Below are positions 37,543-47,165 of a stretch of DNA of 64,000 nt, in pieces. The position numbers and the translations under genes were made by a program. Origin of the DNA: Brevundimonas sp. (lineage in GTDB: Bacteria; Pseudomonadota; Alphaproteobacteria; Caulobacterales; Caulobacteraceae); NCBI RefSeq assembly GCF_013912005.1, contig NZ_JACESB010000010.1:27229-91228 (forward strand). The letters are read 5' to 3'. The notes under the pieces are model-generated. The model had not been told where the DNA came from, ran no database searches, and worked only from the letters and a program-made list of their open reading frames with translations. Each line of letters begins with the position of its first letter. Positions within the stretch are counted from its first letter, which is position 1.

Positions 37543-38669
37543 GCGCCCGCACCTCCCTCCCCGCCCGCTGGGCCCGCCTGGGTCGCATCGAGCGCTACGT
37601 CCTCCTCCAGCAGGGGCGGTCGCTCGCGGTCGCGCTGGGCGTCATCGCCGCCCTGATCATGCTGATCGACTTCGTCGAGATCTCGCGGGGCATCGGCTCG
37701 GACGTCGACCTGTCCGCCGCGCGCACGCTCGGCCTGATGCTGCTCAAGTCGCCCCAGGTCATCATCCAGCTGCTGCCGTTCGTCTTCCTGTTCGGCACCC
37801 TCGCCGCCTTCGTCGGACTGAACCGGCGCAGCGAGCTGATCGCCATGCGGGCGGCGGGAGTCTCCGCCTGGCGCTTCGTGCTGCCCGCCGCCGGCGCCGC
37901 CTTCCTGTTCGGGATGCTGACAGTGACCGTGCTGGGACCGGCGGCCTCCGCGGCGGACGGCCTGTTCCAGCGCGAACGCACCCGCCTCTCCGCAGCCGGA
38001 GCCGGTTCCGAGGCGCCGGCCGCGGTCTGGATCCGCGAGGGCGACGACACCCGGCAGATGATCATCCGCGCCGAGCGCCAGGACCGCGCCTCCGCCCGGC
38101 TGCTCGACGTCAGCTTCTTCATCTACAGCAATGACCCGGCCGGCGCCCGCACCTTCTCGGAACGGATCGATGCGGCCTCCGCCTCGCTGAGCGCCGGCCG
38201 CTGGAGGCTGGTGGACGCGGTCGGCGCCCAGATCGGCCAGCGCGCGGTGCGTTACGCGACCCTCGACCTTCCCTCCAGCCTCGCCGACGAGGAGGCTTTC
38301 GAACGGTTCGCGCGCCCGCAGTCGACCTCGTTCTGGGGCCTGCCGGCGCAGATCGCGCGGGTGGAGGACGCCGGCTTCTCGACCACCGCCTACCGGCTCC
38401 GGCTCCAGCAGTTGCTGTCGACGCCGCTGATGTACGCGGCCATGTCGATCCTCGCCGCGGCCTTCTCGCTGCGCCTGATGCGGCTGGGCGACCTGGCGCG
38501 GATGAGCATCGCCGCCGTCGTGCTCGGCTTCGCCTTCTTCTTCGTCAACCAGGCCGCCTCGGCGTTCGGGTCCGCCGAGGTCATTCCGCCGTGGCTGGCC
38601 GCCTGGCTGCCGCCGCTGTTGACGGCGCTCGCCGCCTTCACCTTGCTGTTCTATACCGAGGACGGCTAA
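37539..38669 (+). CDS. lptG: LPS export ABC transporter permease LptG
   Basis: A 376-aa partner permease to LptF. IERYVLLQQGRSLAVALGVI begins the first helix. LNRRSELIAMRAAGVSAWRF is the coupling region contacting LptB, the periplasmic jellyroll spans about 130-275, and YRLRLQQLLSTPLMYAAMSI begins the C-terminal helices. It starts inside the lptF stop (ATGA) and ends 37 bases before lptD, so lptF, lptG and lptD form one LPS-transport transcription unit. Confidence 0.94.
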   Translation: MSARTSLPARWARLGRIERYVLLQQGRSLAVALGVIAALIMLIDFVEISRGIGSDVDLSAARTLGLMLLKSPQVIIQLLPFVFLFGTLAAFVGLNRRSELIAMRAAGVSAWRFVLPAAGAAFLFGMLTVTVLGPAASAADGLFQRERTRLSAAGAGSEAPAAVWIREGDDTRQMIIRAERQDRASARLLDVSFFIYSNDPAGARTFSERIDAASASLSAGRWRLVDAVGAQIGQRAVRYATLDLPSSLADEEAFERFARPQSTSFWGLPAQIARVEDAGFSTTAYRLRLQQLLSTPLMYAAMSILAAAFSLRLMRLGDLARMSIAAVVLGFAFFFVNQAASAFGSAEVIPPWLAAWLPPLLTALAAFTLLFYTEDG

Positions 38670-38706
38670 GCGAACCGTCCCCGTCCCGCCGTCCCGAGTC
38701 GATTGC

Positions 38707-41151
38707 ATGAAGCGTGAGCGCCACGCGTCCGTCACGGCAGCCCTGCGCCTCCGCCTTCTGGCCGGGGCGGCGACGCTGGCGCTTTCGGCCCAGGCGGCGC
38801 AGGCCCAGCAGACGGGCGCCCCCGCCTCCCCGCCCCCGCAACCGCAGCCGGCGGCGGCGGACGGCCTGCGCGGGGACGCAGTCTACATCGAGGCGAACAC
38901 CGCCGGGCGGGACGGCGACGTGATCATCGCCACCGGCGACGAGCAGCGGGTGCTCGCCCGCTTCCGCAACAGCACGCTCCGGGCCGGTCGCGTCACCTAT
39001 GACACCCGCCTCGGCCTCGCCACGGCCGACGATCGCGTCGAGTTCTCCGATCCGGAGGGCAACGTCGTCTTCGCCAGCCATCTGGAGCTCGACTCCGACC
39101 TGAAGGCCGGGGTGGCGGTCGACTTCGCCACCCGCTTCCGCAACGGAGCCAGCCTGATGGCGGCGACCGCGGTGCGCCGCAGCGAAAACGTCAACGAGCT
39201 CAACTACGCCCTCTTCACCCCCTGCCCGATCTGCGACGCCGACGGAGAGCCGAAGCAGCCGAGCATCGCCATCCAGGCGGAAAAGGTGGTCCAGGACGAG
39301 GCGCTGCGCGCCGTCCTGTACCGCAACGCGGTGTTCCGGGTCGGGGGCGTGCCGGTCTTCTACCTGCCGGCGTTCGCCCACCCGGATCCCACCGTCGAGC
39401 GGGCGTCCGGTTTCCTCGTGCCGCGCCCCAGCTATGACGAGGGCCGCGGCTTCAGCCTCGAGGTTCCCTACCTCCAGGTGATCTCCCCCTCGGAAGACTG
39501 GCTGATCAGCCCCCAGCTGAACACCGACGTGGCGCCGCTGCTGAACCTGCAGTGGAGACGCCGCTTCTCCGAAGGCACGGTCGTGCTGCGCGGCGGCTAC
39601 ACCTATGAACGCAACTTCGGCGACTTCGACCTGGACGGCGACGGCGACGCCGAGAGCAACGTCCGCTTCGGCGAGCGCACGAGCCGCAGCTATTTCCTCG
39701 GCCACGGCCGCTTCGACCCCGCCGGGCCGTGGCGCTGGGGCTTCACGGCGGAGCAGACGTCGGACAAGACCCTGTTCGACCGCTACGACGTGCGCGATCC
39801 GTACCAGGACAACGGCCTGTACTACGGCGACCAGCGGCGGCTGATCAGCCAGCTGTACGTCGAGCGCCAGACCGCCCGGTCCTACCTCTCGGTCGCCGCC
39901 TTCCACATCCAGAGCCTGCGCCTGGATCCCCGGTTCGCCGCGACGGATTTCCGCGACGCCGAAGGCTTCAAGGTCTTCGAGAACGAGGGCGCCCTGCCGC
40001 TGGTCGCGCCGCTGATCGAGGCGCGCTGGGAGCCGGACCGGCCGGTCTTCGGCGGCAGGCTGCGCCTGCGGGGTTCGGCGGCCTCCCTGTACCGGCAGGA
40101 TTTCACCGGCAGCCCGGTGCTCCGCCCGGAAATCATCCCCGCCGGCCCGACGGCCGGCCTGCCGGGCGTCGACAGCCGGCGCATCTCCGGCCAGGCCGAA
40201 TGGCGGCGGACGCTGATTTCGGCCGCCGGCCTGCGCTGGGAGCCGTTCGTCGACGTCCGCGCCGACCTCTATGCGATCGAGGATCTGCCGCCGGCCCTGG
40301 GACTGGAGGACGAGGCGTTCAGCCGGGGCCGCGGCACCGCCGGCCTCGACGTGTCCTGGCCCCTCATCCGTCGGATGGGCCCGGGAGCCGACCTGGTCCT
40401 CGAACCGATGGCCCAGCTGTCGCTCTCGACCGACCCCGACCTCGATCCCCGGATTCCGAACGAGGACAGCCAGGGCCTCGAACTGGACGAGAGCGCCCTG
40501 TTCCGCACCGACCGCTTCCCCGGCTACGACCTGCTTGAGGGGGGGCTGCGGTTCACCGCCGGGACGCGCGCCACCCTGCGCTGGGGCCAGGGGCGCCAGG
40601 CCACCGTCTTCGTCGGGCGCAGCTTCCGCGGCGATGACCAACCGGCCTTCCTCACCGCCGCCCCGGACGATCCCGCCCGGCTCTACGATCCGACGGGCCT
40701 CGCCGACAGCGCCTCCGACTGGGTGGTGCAGGGCAGCTTCTCGCCGTCGGACCGGATTCGCGGCTGGGGACACGCGACCGTCGACTCCTCGGGCGACATC
40801 CGCCGGGCCGAGGCGGCGGTTGACGGCCGCTGGGGCCGGCGCAACCTCGGGACGCTCAGCTACATCGTGGACCGCACCAATCCCGTGCCGGGGCCGGAGA
40901 ATCGCAACTACGAATTCGTGCAGCTCTCCGGCCAGCAGTTCGTCGTCGGGAACTGGGGCGTCGCCGCCTCGGGCATCGCCGACCTCGAGCGGGACATCGT
41001 CATCCGCTCGGAAGTGGGGCTTCTGTTCGACGACGACTGCTTCCGCTTCGAGCTGGGCTGGCGGCGGGACAACACGCGGGTCCGGCCCAGCGGCCCCTCC
41101 GAGGGGGTCTACATACGCCTAAACCTCGCCACTTTCGGCGGTACAGGGTAA
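38707..41151 (+). CDS. lptD: LPS-assembly outer membrane protein LptD
   Basis: An 814-aa outer-membrane beta-barrel that inserts LPS into the outer leaflet. The signal peptide is cleaved near AQAQQ (residue 34). The N-terminal OstA jellyroll includes IATGDEQRVLARF and TADDRVEFSDPEG. The 26-strand barrel follows, with the family block FYLPAFAHPDPTVERASGFL. Conserved cysteines appear in TPCPIC (about 170-175) and near the C-terminus in LFDDDCFRFELGW, consistent with the inter-domain disulfides of LptD. Its maturation needs SurA, encoded just downstream. Confidence 0.94.
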   Translation: MKRERHASVTAALRLRLLAGAATLALSAQAAQAQQTGAPASPPPQPQPAAADGLRGDAVYIEANTAGRDGDVIIATGDEQRVLARFRNSTLRAGRVTYDTRLGLATADDRVEFSDPEGNVVFASHLELDSDLKAGVAVDFATRFRNGASLMAATAVRRSENVNELNYALFTPCPICDADGEPKQPSIAIQAEKVVQDEALRAVLYRNAVFRVGGVPVFYLPAFAHPDPTVERASGFLVPRPSYDEGRGFSLEVPYLQVISPSEDWLISPQLNTDVAPLLNLQWRRRFSEGTVVLRGGYTYERNFGDFDLDGDGDAESNVRFGERTSRSYFLGHGRFDPAGPWRWGFTAEQTSDKTLFDRYDVRDPYQDNGLYYGDQRRLISQLYVERQTARSYLSVAAFHIQSLRLDPRFAATDFRDAEGFKVFENEGALPLVAPLIEARWEPDRPVFGGRLRLRGSAASLYRQDFTGSPVLRPEIIPAGPTAGLPGVDSRRISGQAEWRRTLISAAGLRWEPFVDVRADLYAIEDLPPALGLEDEAFSRGRGTAGLDVSWPLIRRMGPGADLVLEPMAQLSLSTDPDLDPRIPNEDSQGLELDESALFRTDRFPGYDLLEGGLRFTAGTRATLRWGQGRQATVFVGRSFRGDDQPAFLTAAPDDPARLYDPTGLADSASDWVVQGSFSPSDRIRGWGHATVDSSGDIRRAEAAVDGRWGRRNLGTLSYIVDRTNPVPGPENRNYEFVQLSGQQFVVGNWGVAASGIADLERDIVIRSEVGLLFDDDCFRFELGWRRDNTRVRPSGPSEGVYIRLNLATFGGTG

Positions 41152-41250
41152 GGACGGGGGCGAAGGGCGCCCGGCGTCGTGCGACTCGGGCGCGCGGGGC
41201 TGTGCGAGCCGGAAGAACCGGCAGGCGCCGCTTGAGGAATCAGGACTGAC

Positions 41251-42597
41251 ATGCGTTTTCAGCGTTACTTGACGGGCGTGGCCATCGCCGCCCTCCTGGC
41301 CGGAACGGCTGTCGCGCAGACGGCCCCCGGACAGCAGCCCGCCGCAGCCGGAACGTTGAACCCGGCTGGAGCCCCGGTGCGCCCCGCTGACGCCGCGCCC
41401 GCACCGGAATTCCAGATGGCCGACGGCATCCTCGCCTCGGTGAACGACAGCGTGATCACCGGCTTCGACCTGCGGCAGCGGATGCTCCTGCTGATCGCCA
41501 TGACCCAGGTGCAGCCGACGCCGGAGAACCTGCCGGCGATCCAGCAGCAGGCGCTGAACGCGCTGATCGACGAGCGACTGCAGAACCAGGAACTGGCGAA
41601 ATACGCCGAGGATGGGCTCCGGATCAGTGACCAGGAGGTCGATCAGGAGATCGCCGCCATGGCCCAGGAGGTCGGCGCGACTCCCCAGGCCTATCTCGAC
41701 TTCCTCGCCCAGGGCGGCATCCGGCCGCAGACGTTCCGCGAGCAGATCCGCACCCAGATCGGCTGGTCGCAGCTGGTGCGAGGCCGCTTCCAGAGCCGCG
41801 CCCGGCCGAGCCCGGCCGCCGTCGACGCCGCCCTGCGGCAGATCGGCGAGGCCGCGTCCAAGAAGCAGTATCTGGTCGGCGAGATCTACATCGAGGCCAG
41901 CCGTGTCGGCGGCCAGCAGGCGGCGCTGAACGGCGCCAACCAGCTGGTGGCCCAGATGGTCCAGGGCGCTCCGTTCCAGAACGTGGCGCAGCAATTCTCG
42001 GCCGCCCCCTCCGCCGCCCGCGGCGGCGACGCCGGGTGGATCGTCGAAGGCACGGTTCAACCCGCCCTGCAGCGGGCGCTCGACCAGCTGGAAGTCGGGC
42101 AGCTCTCCCGTCCGATCCCGGTCGAGGGCGGGGTCTACATCATCTACATGCGCGACAAGCGCGACGGCAGCTCCGTCAGCCTGGTGCAGATCAAGCAGGT
42201 GATGATCGAACTGCCGGAGGACGCCGGCGAAGCCGCGGTCGCCGCGGCGACCAGCCGGCTCGAGGCGCTCCGCCCGCAGCTGACCTGCGACAACATCCTG
42301 ACCCGCGCCAGCTCCGAACAGGGCCTGCTCGGCGCCGACCTCGGCGAGGCCGACGTCCAGAACCTGGCTCCCCAGTTCCAGCAGGTCGCGCGTTCGGCCG
42401 AGGTCGGGTCGGTCAGCACCCCGGTGCGCACGCCGCTGGGCCTGCACCTGCTGGCCGTCTGCGGCCGCCGGGCGGGCGGAGTCGAAGCCCCTGACCGCCG
42501 CCAGGTCGAGGGCCAGCTGTTCGCCCAGAACCTCGCCACGCTCGGCCGCCGTTACATGCGCGACCTGCGCGAGGACGCTCTCATCGAGATGAAGTGA
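41251..42597 (+). CDS. surA: Periplasmic chaperone/peptidyl-prolyl isomerase SurA-like
   Basis: A 448-aa periplasmic folding factor for outer-membrane proteins such as LptD. A signal peptide of about 23 residues ends GTAVAQ. The SurA N-terminal chaperone region starts DGILASVNDSVITGFDLRQR. One parvulin-type PPIase domain (about 205-305) contains AARGGDAGWI, and a second, degenerate one spans about 310-430 (VRTPLGLHLLAVCGRR). It starts 99 bases after lptD and shares a base with pdxA (TGATG). The gene order surA-pdxA-rsmA is conserved across Proteobacteria. Confidence 0.92.
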   Translation: MRFQRYLTGVAIAALLAGTAVAQTAPGQQPAAAGTLNPAGAPVRPADAAPAPEFQMADGILASVNDSVITGFDLRQRMLLLIAMTQVQPTPENLPAIQQQALNALIDERLQNQELAKYAEDGLRISDQEVDQEIAAMAQEVGATPQAYLDFLAQGGIRPQTFREQIRTQIGWSQLVRGRFQSRARPSPAAVDAALRQIGEAASKKQYLVGEIYIEASRVGGQQAALNGANQLVAQMVQGAPFQNVAQQFSAAPSAARGGDAGWIVEGTVQPALQRALDQLEVGQLSRPIPVEGGVYIIYMRDKRDGSSVSLVQIKQVMIELPEDAGEAAVAAATSRLEALRPQLTCDNILTRASSEQGLLGADLGEADVQNLAPQFQQVARSAEVGSVSTPVRTPLGLHLLAVCGRRAGGVEAPDRRQVEGQLFAQNLATLGRRYMRDLREDALIEMK

Positions 42598-43628
42598 TGC
42601 CGGGTCCCGCGGCGCCGCTGGCCCTCAGCCTGGGCGAACCGGCGGGCGTCGGGCCGGAGATCGTCGCCGGCGCCTGGGACGTCCTGAAAGGGACCGGGCC
42701 GGCCTTCGTGGTGGTCGGCGACGCGGCCCTGCTGCGGAGCCGCGGCGCGCCGGTCGAGGTGGTGCTGGACCCTTCCGGGGCTCCGGCGGCCTTTCCCCGC
42801 GCCGTGCCGGTGCTCGACCGTCCCCTGCCCGCGCCGGCGACGCCCGGCTCGCCCGATCCCGCCAACGCCGGCGCGGTCGCGGACTGGATCGAGGAGGCGG
42901 TCGCCCTCGCCGTCGGCGGCGGCGCCTCCGGCGTCGTCACCGCCCCCATCGCCAAGGCTCCCCTGTACGCGGCCGGCTTTGGCTTCCCGGGACACACCGA
43001 GTTCCTCGCGGAGCTGACCGCCGACCTTCCCTTCGCCGGCGCGCGCGGGCCGGTGATGATGCTGACTGCCCGCGACCTGCGCGTCGCCCTCGTCACCATT
43101 CACGAGCCCCTCTCGGCCGTCCCCGGACTGGTGACGGCCGAGCGGGTCAAACGCGTCGCCCGCGTGGTCCACGAGGCCTTGAGGCGCGACTTCGGCCTCG
43201 CCTCGCCCCGCCTCGCCCTCGCCGGCCTGAACCCGCACGCGGGCGAGGACGGGGCCATGGGGCGCGAGGAGATCGAGGTGCTGCGTCCCGCGGCCGCCGC
43301 CCTGCGCGCGGAGGGGATCTCGATCACCGACCCCCTGCCCGCCGACACCCTGTTCCATGACGACGCGCGGCGGGGCTATGACGCCGCCGTCTGCCTGTAT
43401 CACGATCAGGCCCTGATCCCGGTCAAGACGCTGGACTTCTGGGGGGGCGTGAACGTCACCCTCGGGCTGCCGGTGATCCGCACCTCGCCGGACCACGGCA
43501 CGGGGTTCGACATCGCGGGCAAGGGTCTGGCCCGCCCGGACAGCCTGATCGCCGCCGTCCGGCTGGCCGGGGAGATGGCGGCGCAACGGGCCGCTTTCAC
43601 CCGGCGCCAGCCCCCTGCGCTGTCATGA
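42597..43628 (+). CDS. pdxA: 4-hydroxythreonine-4-phosphate dehydrogenase
   Basis: A 343-aa NAD-dependent dehydrogenase of vitamin B6 synthesis. ALSLGEPAGVGPEI is the N-terminal signature. GHTEFLAEL, GLNPHAGEDGAMGREE and CLYHDQALIPVK give the metal-binding His and Asp residues. The C-terminal RTSPDHGTGFDIAGKG is also diagnostic. The ATG at 42597 (sharing the A of the surA TGA) is preferred to the GTG one codon earlier. The stop overlaps rsmA by 4 bases. Confidence 0.95.
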   Translation: MPGPAAPLALSLGEPAGVGPEIVAGAWDVLKGTGPAFVVVGDAALLRSRGAPVEVVLDPSGAPAAFPRAVPVLDRPLPAPATPGSPDPANAGAVADWIEEAVALAVGGGASGVVTAPIAKAPLYAAGFGFPGHTEFLAELTADLPFAGARGPVMMLTARDLRVALVTIHEPLSAVPGLVTAERVKRVARVVHEALRRDFGLASPRLALAGLNPHAGEDGAMGREEIEVLRPAAAALRAEGISITDPLPADTLFHDDARRGYDAAVCLYHDQALIPVKTLDFWGGVNVTLGLPVIRTSPDHGTGFDIAGKGLARPDSLIAAVRLAGEMAAQRAAFTRRQPPALS

Positions 43629-44434
43629 GCGAGCTCCCCTCCCTCCGCGAATCCCTCGACGCCCACGGCCTGTCCGCGAAGAAGAGCTTCGGACAGCATT
43701 TCCTGCTGGACCTCAACGTGACGCGGAAGATCGTCCGCCTGGCCGGACCGTTCGAAGGGCGGGCCGTCCTGGAGGTCGGCCCCGGCCCGGGCGGCCTCAC
43801 CCGGGCCCTGCTCGAGAGCGACGCGGGCCGGGTCGTGCTGGTCGAGAAGGATCCGCGCTTCATCCCGCTGCTGGCCGAACTGGACGACGGTTCGGGCCGG
43901 CTGGCGATCATCGAGGCCGACGCGCTGAAGGTGCGGGAGGCCGAGCTGGTCGAGGGGCCGGCGCACCTCGTCTCCAACCTGCCGTACAACGTCGGCACCG
44001 CCCTGCTGATCAAGTGGCTGACCGGGCCGTGGACGCCGCACGCCCTGACCCTGATGTTCCAGAAGGAAGTCGCCGAACGGGTGGTGGCCCGCCCCGGCGA
44101 AGACGCCTACGGCCGACTGGCGGTGATCAGCCAGGCGGTGGCGGACGCGCGCATCGTGCTGCATCTCCCGGCCGCCGCCTTCACGCCCCCGCCGAAGGTG
44201 GCCTCGGCCGTGGTTCACCTGGTCCCGAGGCTCGATCGCCCCGATCCCGCGACGCTCAAGCGGCTCGAGCGGGTCACCGCCGCGGCCTTTGGCCAGCGCC
44301 GCAAGATGCTGCGTTCGAGCCTGAAGCCGCTCGGCGGGGCGGCGTTTTGCGAGGCGGCCGGCATCGATCCCGAGGCCCGGGCCGAGACGGTTGATCTTGC
44401 GGGTTTTCTTCGGCTGGCCGCAGCCCTGGCCTGA
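43625..44434 (+). CDS. rsmA: 16S rRNA dimethyladenosine transferase
   Basis: A 269-aa SAM-dependent methyltransferase that dimethylates the two adenines of the 16S rRNA 3' hairpin. KKSFGQHFLLD is the N-terminal signature, EVGPGPGGLTRALL is SAM motif I, and LVSNLPYNVGT is motif IV with the catalytic NLPY. The C-terminal AFGQRRKMLRSSLK is typical of KsgA. It is the last gene of the surA-pdxA-rsmA set (ATGA overlap). Confidence 0.96.
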   Translation: MSELPSLRESLDAHGLSAKKSFGQHFLLDLNVTRKIVRLAGPFEGRAVLEVGPGPGGLTRALLESDAGRVVLVEKDPRFIPLLAELDDGSGRLAIIEADALKVREAELVEGPAHLVSNLPYNVGTALLIKWLTGPWTPHALTLMFQKEVAERVVARPGEDAYGRLAVISQAVADARIVLHLPAAAFTPPPKVASAVVHLVPRLDRPDPATLKRLERVTAAAFGQRRKMLRSSLKPLGGAAFCEAAGIDPEARAETVDLAGFLRLAAALA

Positions 44435-44515
44435 GGCGCCTTGTCGGACGTCGAACACGACGACGCACGCGGCGGAGCCGTATGCGGGACCGGCGCCGCG
44501 CGCTAGAACACGCCC

Positions 44516-44899
44516 ATGACGCGGGGAACCGGCCACGGACGCAGGCTGCGGTCGCCGGCCCTCGTGGCGGCGATCCTCGCGATCCTGCTCGGGGCCCTCG
44601 TGCCCTACGCGGCCCGCGCCGCCGCCCCCTGGCTCCAGAACCACCAGACCGCCGCCGTCGAACACCACGGCGCCGCATCGCCTGATCCGGGGCAGCCGCC
44701 GGCGCACCATCAGTTCGGCGCCGTCTGCGCCGCCTGTCTGCTGCCGAGCGTCAACGGTCTGCCTCCGGCGCCCCCCGCGGCGGCGCAGGTCCTGCTGCGC
44801 GTGTCCTTCCGGACGGCCTGGCCGCCCGTCCGGACGCCGGCGCCGCCGCCGCCGCGGGCGGCGCCCCGACCGCCGTCGACAGCTCCGCCCTTCGCCTGA
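44516..44899 (+). CDS. Small DUF2946-like exported protein next to a TonB receptor
   Basis: A 127-aa protein. The N-terminal hydrophobic segment (SPALVAAILAILLGALVPYA) ends in AARA and could be a signal peptide or anchor. The rest is Pro/Ala/His-rich. His residues (VEHHGAA, PAHHQF) and CAAC at about 71-74 resemble the metal-linked DUF2946 pattern often found beside copper-type TonB receptors. The C-terminal 35 residues are low-complexity proline. It ends 48 bases before the receptor, so co-transcription is likely. Family match is tentative. Confidence 0.6.
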   Translation: MTRGTGHGRRLRSPALVAAILAILLGALVPYAARAAAPWLQNHQTAAVEHHGAASPDPGQPPAHHQFGAVCAACLLPSVNGLPPAPPAAAQVLLRVSFRTAWPPVRTPAPPPPRAAPRPPSTAPPFA

Positions 44900-44947
44900 G
44901 TTCGAACCGCCGCAAGGCGCTCCCTTTTTCGATCCCAGGACATCATC

Positions 44948-47017
44948 ATGAAACTTCGCACCTCCGCGGCGCCGTGCGCGCTGCTGCTCGCGGCCGCCTG
45001 CGCCGCACCCGCCTTCGCCCAGACCGCCGCCAGCGCGCCGGCGGACGACCCCTCGCTGCTCGAAACGGTCATCGTCACCGGTCGCCGCAACGAGGAGGAT
45101 CCCCGGGTCGTGGCCGACGCCCGCGACCGCCTCAGCCGCACGCCGGGCGCCGTCGCGGTCGTCTCCGCCGAGAGCTACCGCAACCGCTTCGCCCAAGGCT
45201 TCTCCGACACCCTCCGCAACGTGCCGGGGGTTCTGGCCCAGAAGCGCTACGGCGAGGAAAGCCGCCTCTCCATCCGCGGCTCCGGCATCGCCCAGGGCTT
45301 CCACCAGCGCGGCGTTCTGTTCGCCCAGGACGGCGTGCCCTTCGCCGACGCCGACGGCTTCTCCGACTTCCAGGGCGTCGACCCGCTCAGCGCCCGCTAT
45401 GTCGAGGTCTGGAAGGGCTCGAACACCCTCCGCTTCGGCGGGGCCCAGCTGGGCGGGGCGATCAATCTCGTCACGCCGACGGGGCGCACCGCCCTGGCGG
45501 AGAACGTCCTCCAGCTGGAAGGCGGCTCATTCGGAACCGTGCGCGCGCACGCGGAACTGGCCCGCGTCGCCGGCGACTGGGACGTCTTCCTCGCCGCCAG
45601 CGGCCTCCAGTCCGACGGCTGGCGCCAGCAGAGCGACCAGTCCCAGGGCCGGCTGACACTGAGCATCGGCCGGTCGTTCGGAGAGGATCGCGAGGTCCGG
45701 TTGCTCGCCCAGGCCGCTGACATCCAGCAGTCCGTCCCGGGCGCCCTGACCCTGCAGCAGGCGCTGGACACGCCGCGGATGGCGCCGCCGTCCAACATCG
45801 CGAACGACAACGCCCGCGACCAGACCCTGAAGCGGATGACGCTCCAGACCCGGTGGCGCTTCGACGGGAGCACCCTGTTCGAGGGGGCTGTCTGGGGGTG
45901 GAGCAAGTCCCTGTACCACCCGATCTTCCAGGTGGTGGACCAGGAGAGCGAGACCCGCGGGGCGTTCGGCCGGCTGGACTGGACCGGCGCCCTCGGCGGC
46001 CTGCGCGCCGACGCCTTCTACGGTTTCAGCTGGCGCGACGGCGATCTGGACGCGCGGCGCTACGTGAACGTGGGGGGATATCGGGGCGCCCTGACCGCCG
46101 ACGGTCGGCAGCAGGCGACCGCCCTCGACGTCTTCGCGGAAGGACGGCTGTTCGTGACCGACCGGCTCGCCGTCGTCGGCGGCGGCTCCTGGGGCCGCGC
46201 CACCCGCGACTACCAGGACCGCCGCACCCCGGCCAACAACGACTCGATCGCCTACGACTGGTTCTCGCCCCGCGTGGGCCTGCTGTGGGAGGCGCAGGAC
46301 GGCGCCCAGGTCTTCGCCAACCTGACCCGCTCCGTGGAGCCGCCGACCTACGGCGCGCTGGTGCAGGCTCCGCTGACCGGCTTCGCCCCGGTGCGGGCGC
46401 AGAAGGCCTGGACCGCCGAGGCCGGGACCCGCGGCCGCCGCGGCCGCCTCTCCTGGGACCTGACCCTGTGGCGGAGCGAGATCGACGGCGAAATCCTGAA
46501 CTTCATCGTCGGACCGGACATTCCCGCCGCCACCTTCAACGCCGGGGATACCGTCCACCAGGGGCTGGAGGCGGGCGTCGACTGGCGCCTGCCGGTGGAG
46601 GTCGTCGGCGGCTCGCTGCTGCTGCGTCAGACCTGGGCGTGGAGCGACTTCCGCTTCGTCAAGGATCCCCGCTGGGGCGACAACCGGCTCCCGGTGGTTC
46701 CCGAGCACGCCTGGCGCGCCGAACTCACCTGGCGGCGGGCGGACGTCTTCCTGACGCCGTCGGTGGAATGGCGCATCAGCGATCCGTGGGTGGACTACGC
46801 CAACACCCTGAAGGCGCCGGGCCACACCGTGCTGGGGCTCAACGCCGGCTGGTCCCTGCAGAACGGGGTCACCCTGTTCGCCGACGCCCGCAACCTGACC
46901 GACGAAAGGTACATCGGCGAGTTCGCGGCCGTCACCGACGCGCGCACCGCCTCCACCTCGGTGTTCTATCCGGGCGAGGGTCGCTCGCTCTTCGTCGGCG
47001 CGCGGCTGTCCTACTGA
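44948..47017 (+). CDS. TonB-dependent outer-membrane receptor
   Basis: A 689-aa outer-membrane receptor. The signal peptide ends APAFAQ (about 25). A TonB-box-like ETVIVTGRR lies at about 38. The plug domain has VPGVLAQKRYGEESRLSIRG, LFAQDGVPFADADGFSDFQG and VEVWKGSNTLRFGGAQLGGA. A 22-strand barrel ends in the aromatic VGARLSY. The plug resembles the FecA-like group of siderophore or metal-chelate receptors. The adjacent DUF2946-like gene hints at copper, but no substrate can be read from the sequence. No sigma/anti-sigma pair lies nearby. Confidence 0.9.
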   Translation: MKLRTSAAPCALLLAAACAAPAFAQTAASAPADDPSLLETVIVTGRRNEEDPRVVADARDRLSRTPGAVAVVSAESYRNRFAQGFSDTLRNVPGVLAQKRYGEESRLSIRGSGIAQGFHQRGVLFAQDGVPFADADGFSDFQGVDPLSARYVEVWKGSNTLRFGGAQLGGAINLVTPTGRTALAENVLQLEGGSFGTVRAHAELARVAGDWDVFLAASGLQSDGWRQQSDQSQGRLTLSIGRSFGEDREVRLLAQAADIQQSVPGALTLQQALDTPRMAPPSNIANDNARDQTLKRMTLQTRWRFDGSTLFEGAVWGWSKSLYHPIFQVVDQESETRGAFGRLDWTGALGGLRADAFYGFSWRDGDLDARRYVNVGGYRGALTADGRQQATALDVFAEGRLFVTDRLAVVGGGSWGRATRDYQDRRTPANNDSIAYDWFSPRVGLLWEAQDGAQVFANLTRSVEPPTYGALVQAPLTGFAPVRAQKAWTAEAGTRGRRGRLSWDLTLWRSEIDGEILNFIVGPDIPAATFNAGDTVHQGLEAGVDWRLPVEVVGGSLLLRQTWAWSDFRFVKDPRWGDNRLPVVPEHAWRAELTWRRADVFLTPSVEWRISDPWVDYANTLKAPGHTVLGLNAGWSLQNGVTLFADARNLTDERYIGEFAAVTDARTASTSVFYPGEGRSLFVGARLSY

Positions 47018-47035
47018 GGTCTCCGCCACAAGAAA

Positions 47036-47061
47036 GGGCCGCTTCCGGAAGGAAGCGGCCC
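47036..47061. terminator. Bidirectional intrinsic terminator between the TonB receptor and gmk
   Basis: A perfect 11-bp stem (GGGCCGCTTCC at 47036-47046, loop GGAA, GGAAGCGGCCC at 47051-47061) lies 18 bases past the receptor stop. On the plus strand only weak T follows. On the minus strand it is followed by TTTCTT, so it best terminates a minus-strand transcript that continues past gmk through the small ORF at 47091-47165. Confidence 0.8.
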
Positions 47062-47090
47062 CGCATTGTTCAGCCGGTGAGGGCTTCGGT

Positions 47091-47165
47091 TCAGGCGCAA
47101 ACCCCCGCCAGAGGGGAGGTCGCGTCCGTCGACCGGGCCGCGTGCGGCTGGGAACAATGAGACAT
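47091..47165 (-). CDS. Possible 24-aa small ORF with ideal ribosome binding site
   Basis: The minus strand has AAAGGAGGTGG at 47170-47180, a near-perfect anti-16S match, seven bases ahead of an ATG. The ORF encodes 24 residues (begins MSHCSQPHAARS, ends LAGVCA) and stops at TGA. A strong terminator with a minus-strand T run lies 30 bases downstream. The peptide has two Cys and two His but no family I recognise. It could be a real microprotein, a leader, or the translated part of a small RNA. It lies 70 bases after the gmk stop. Confidence 0.4.
   Translation of the reverse strand: MSHCSQPHAARSTDATSPLAGVCA

Noticed and set aside
38638-40773. 711-codon minus-strand frame opposite lptD
   Set aside because: Antisense of a clear lptD gene with conserved cysteines and a signal peptide.
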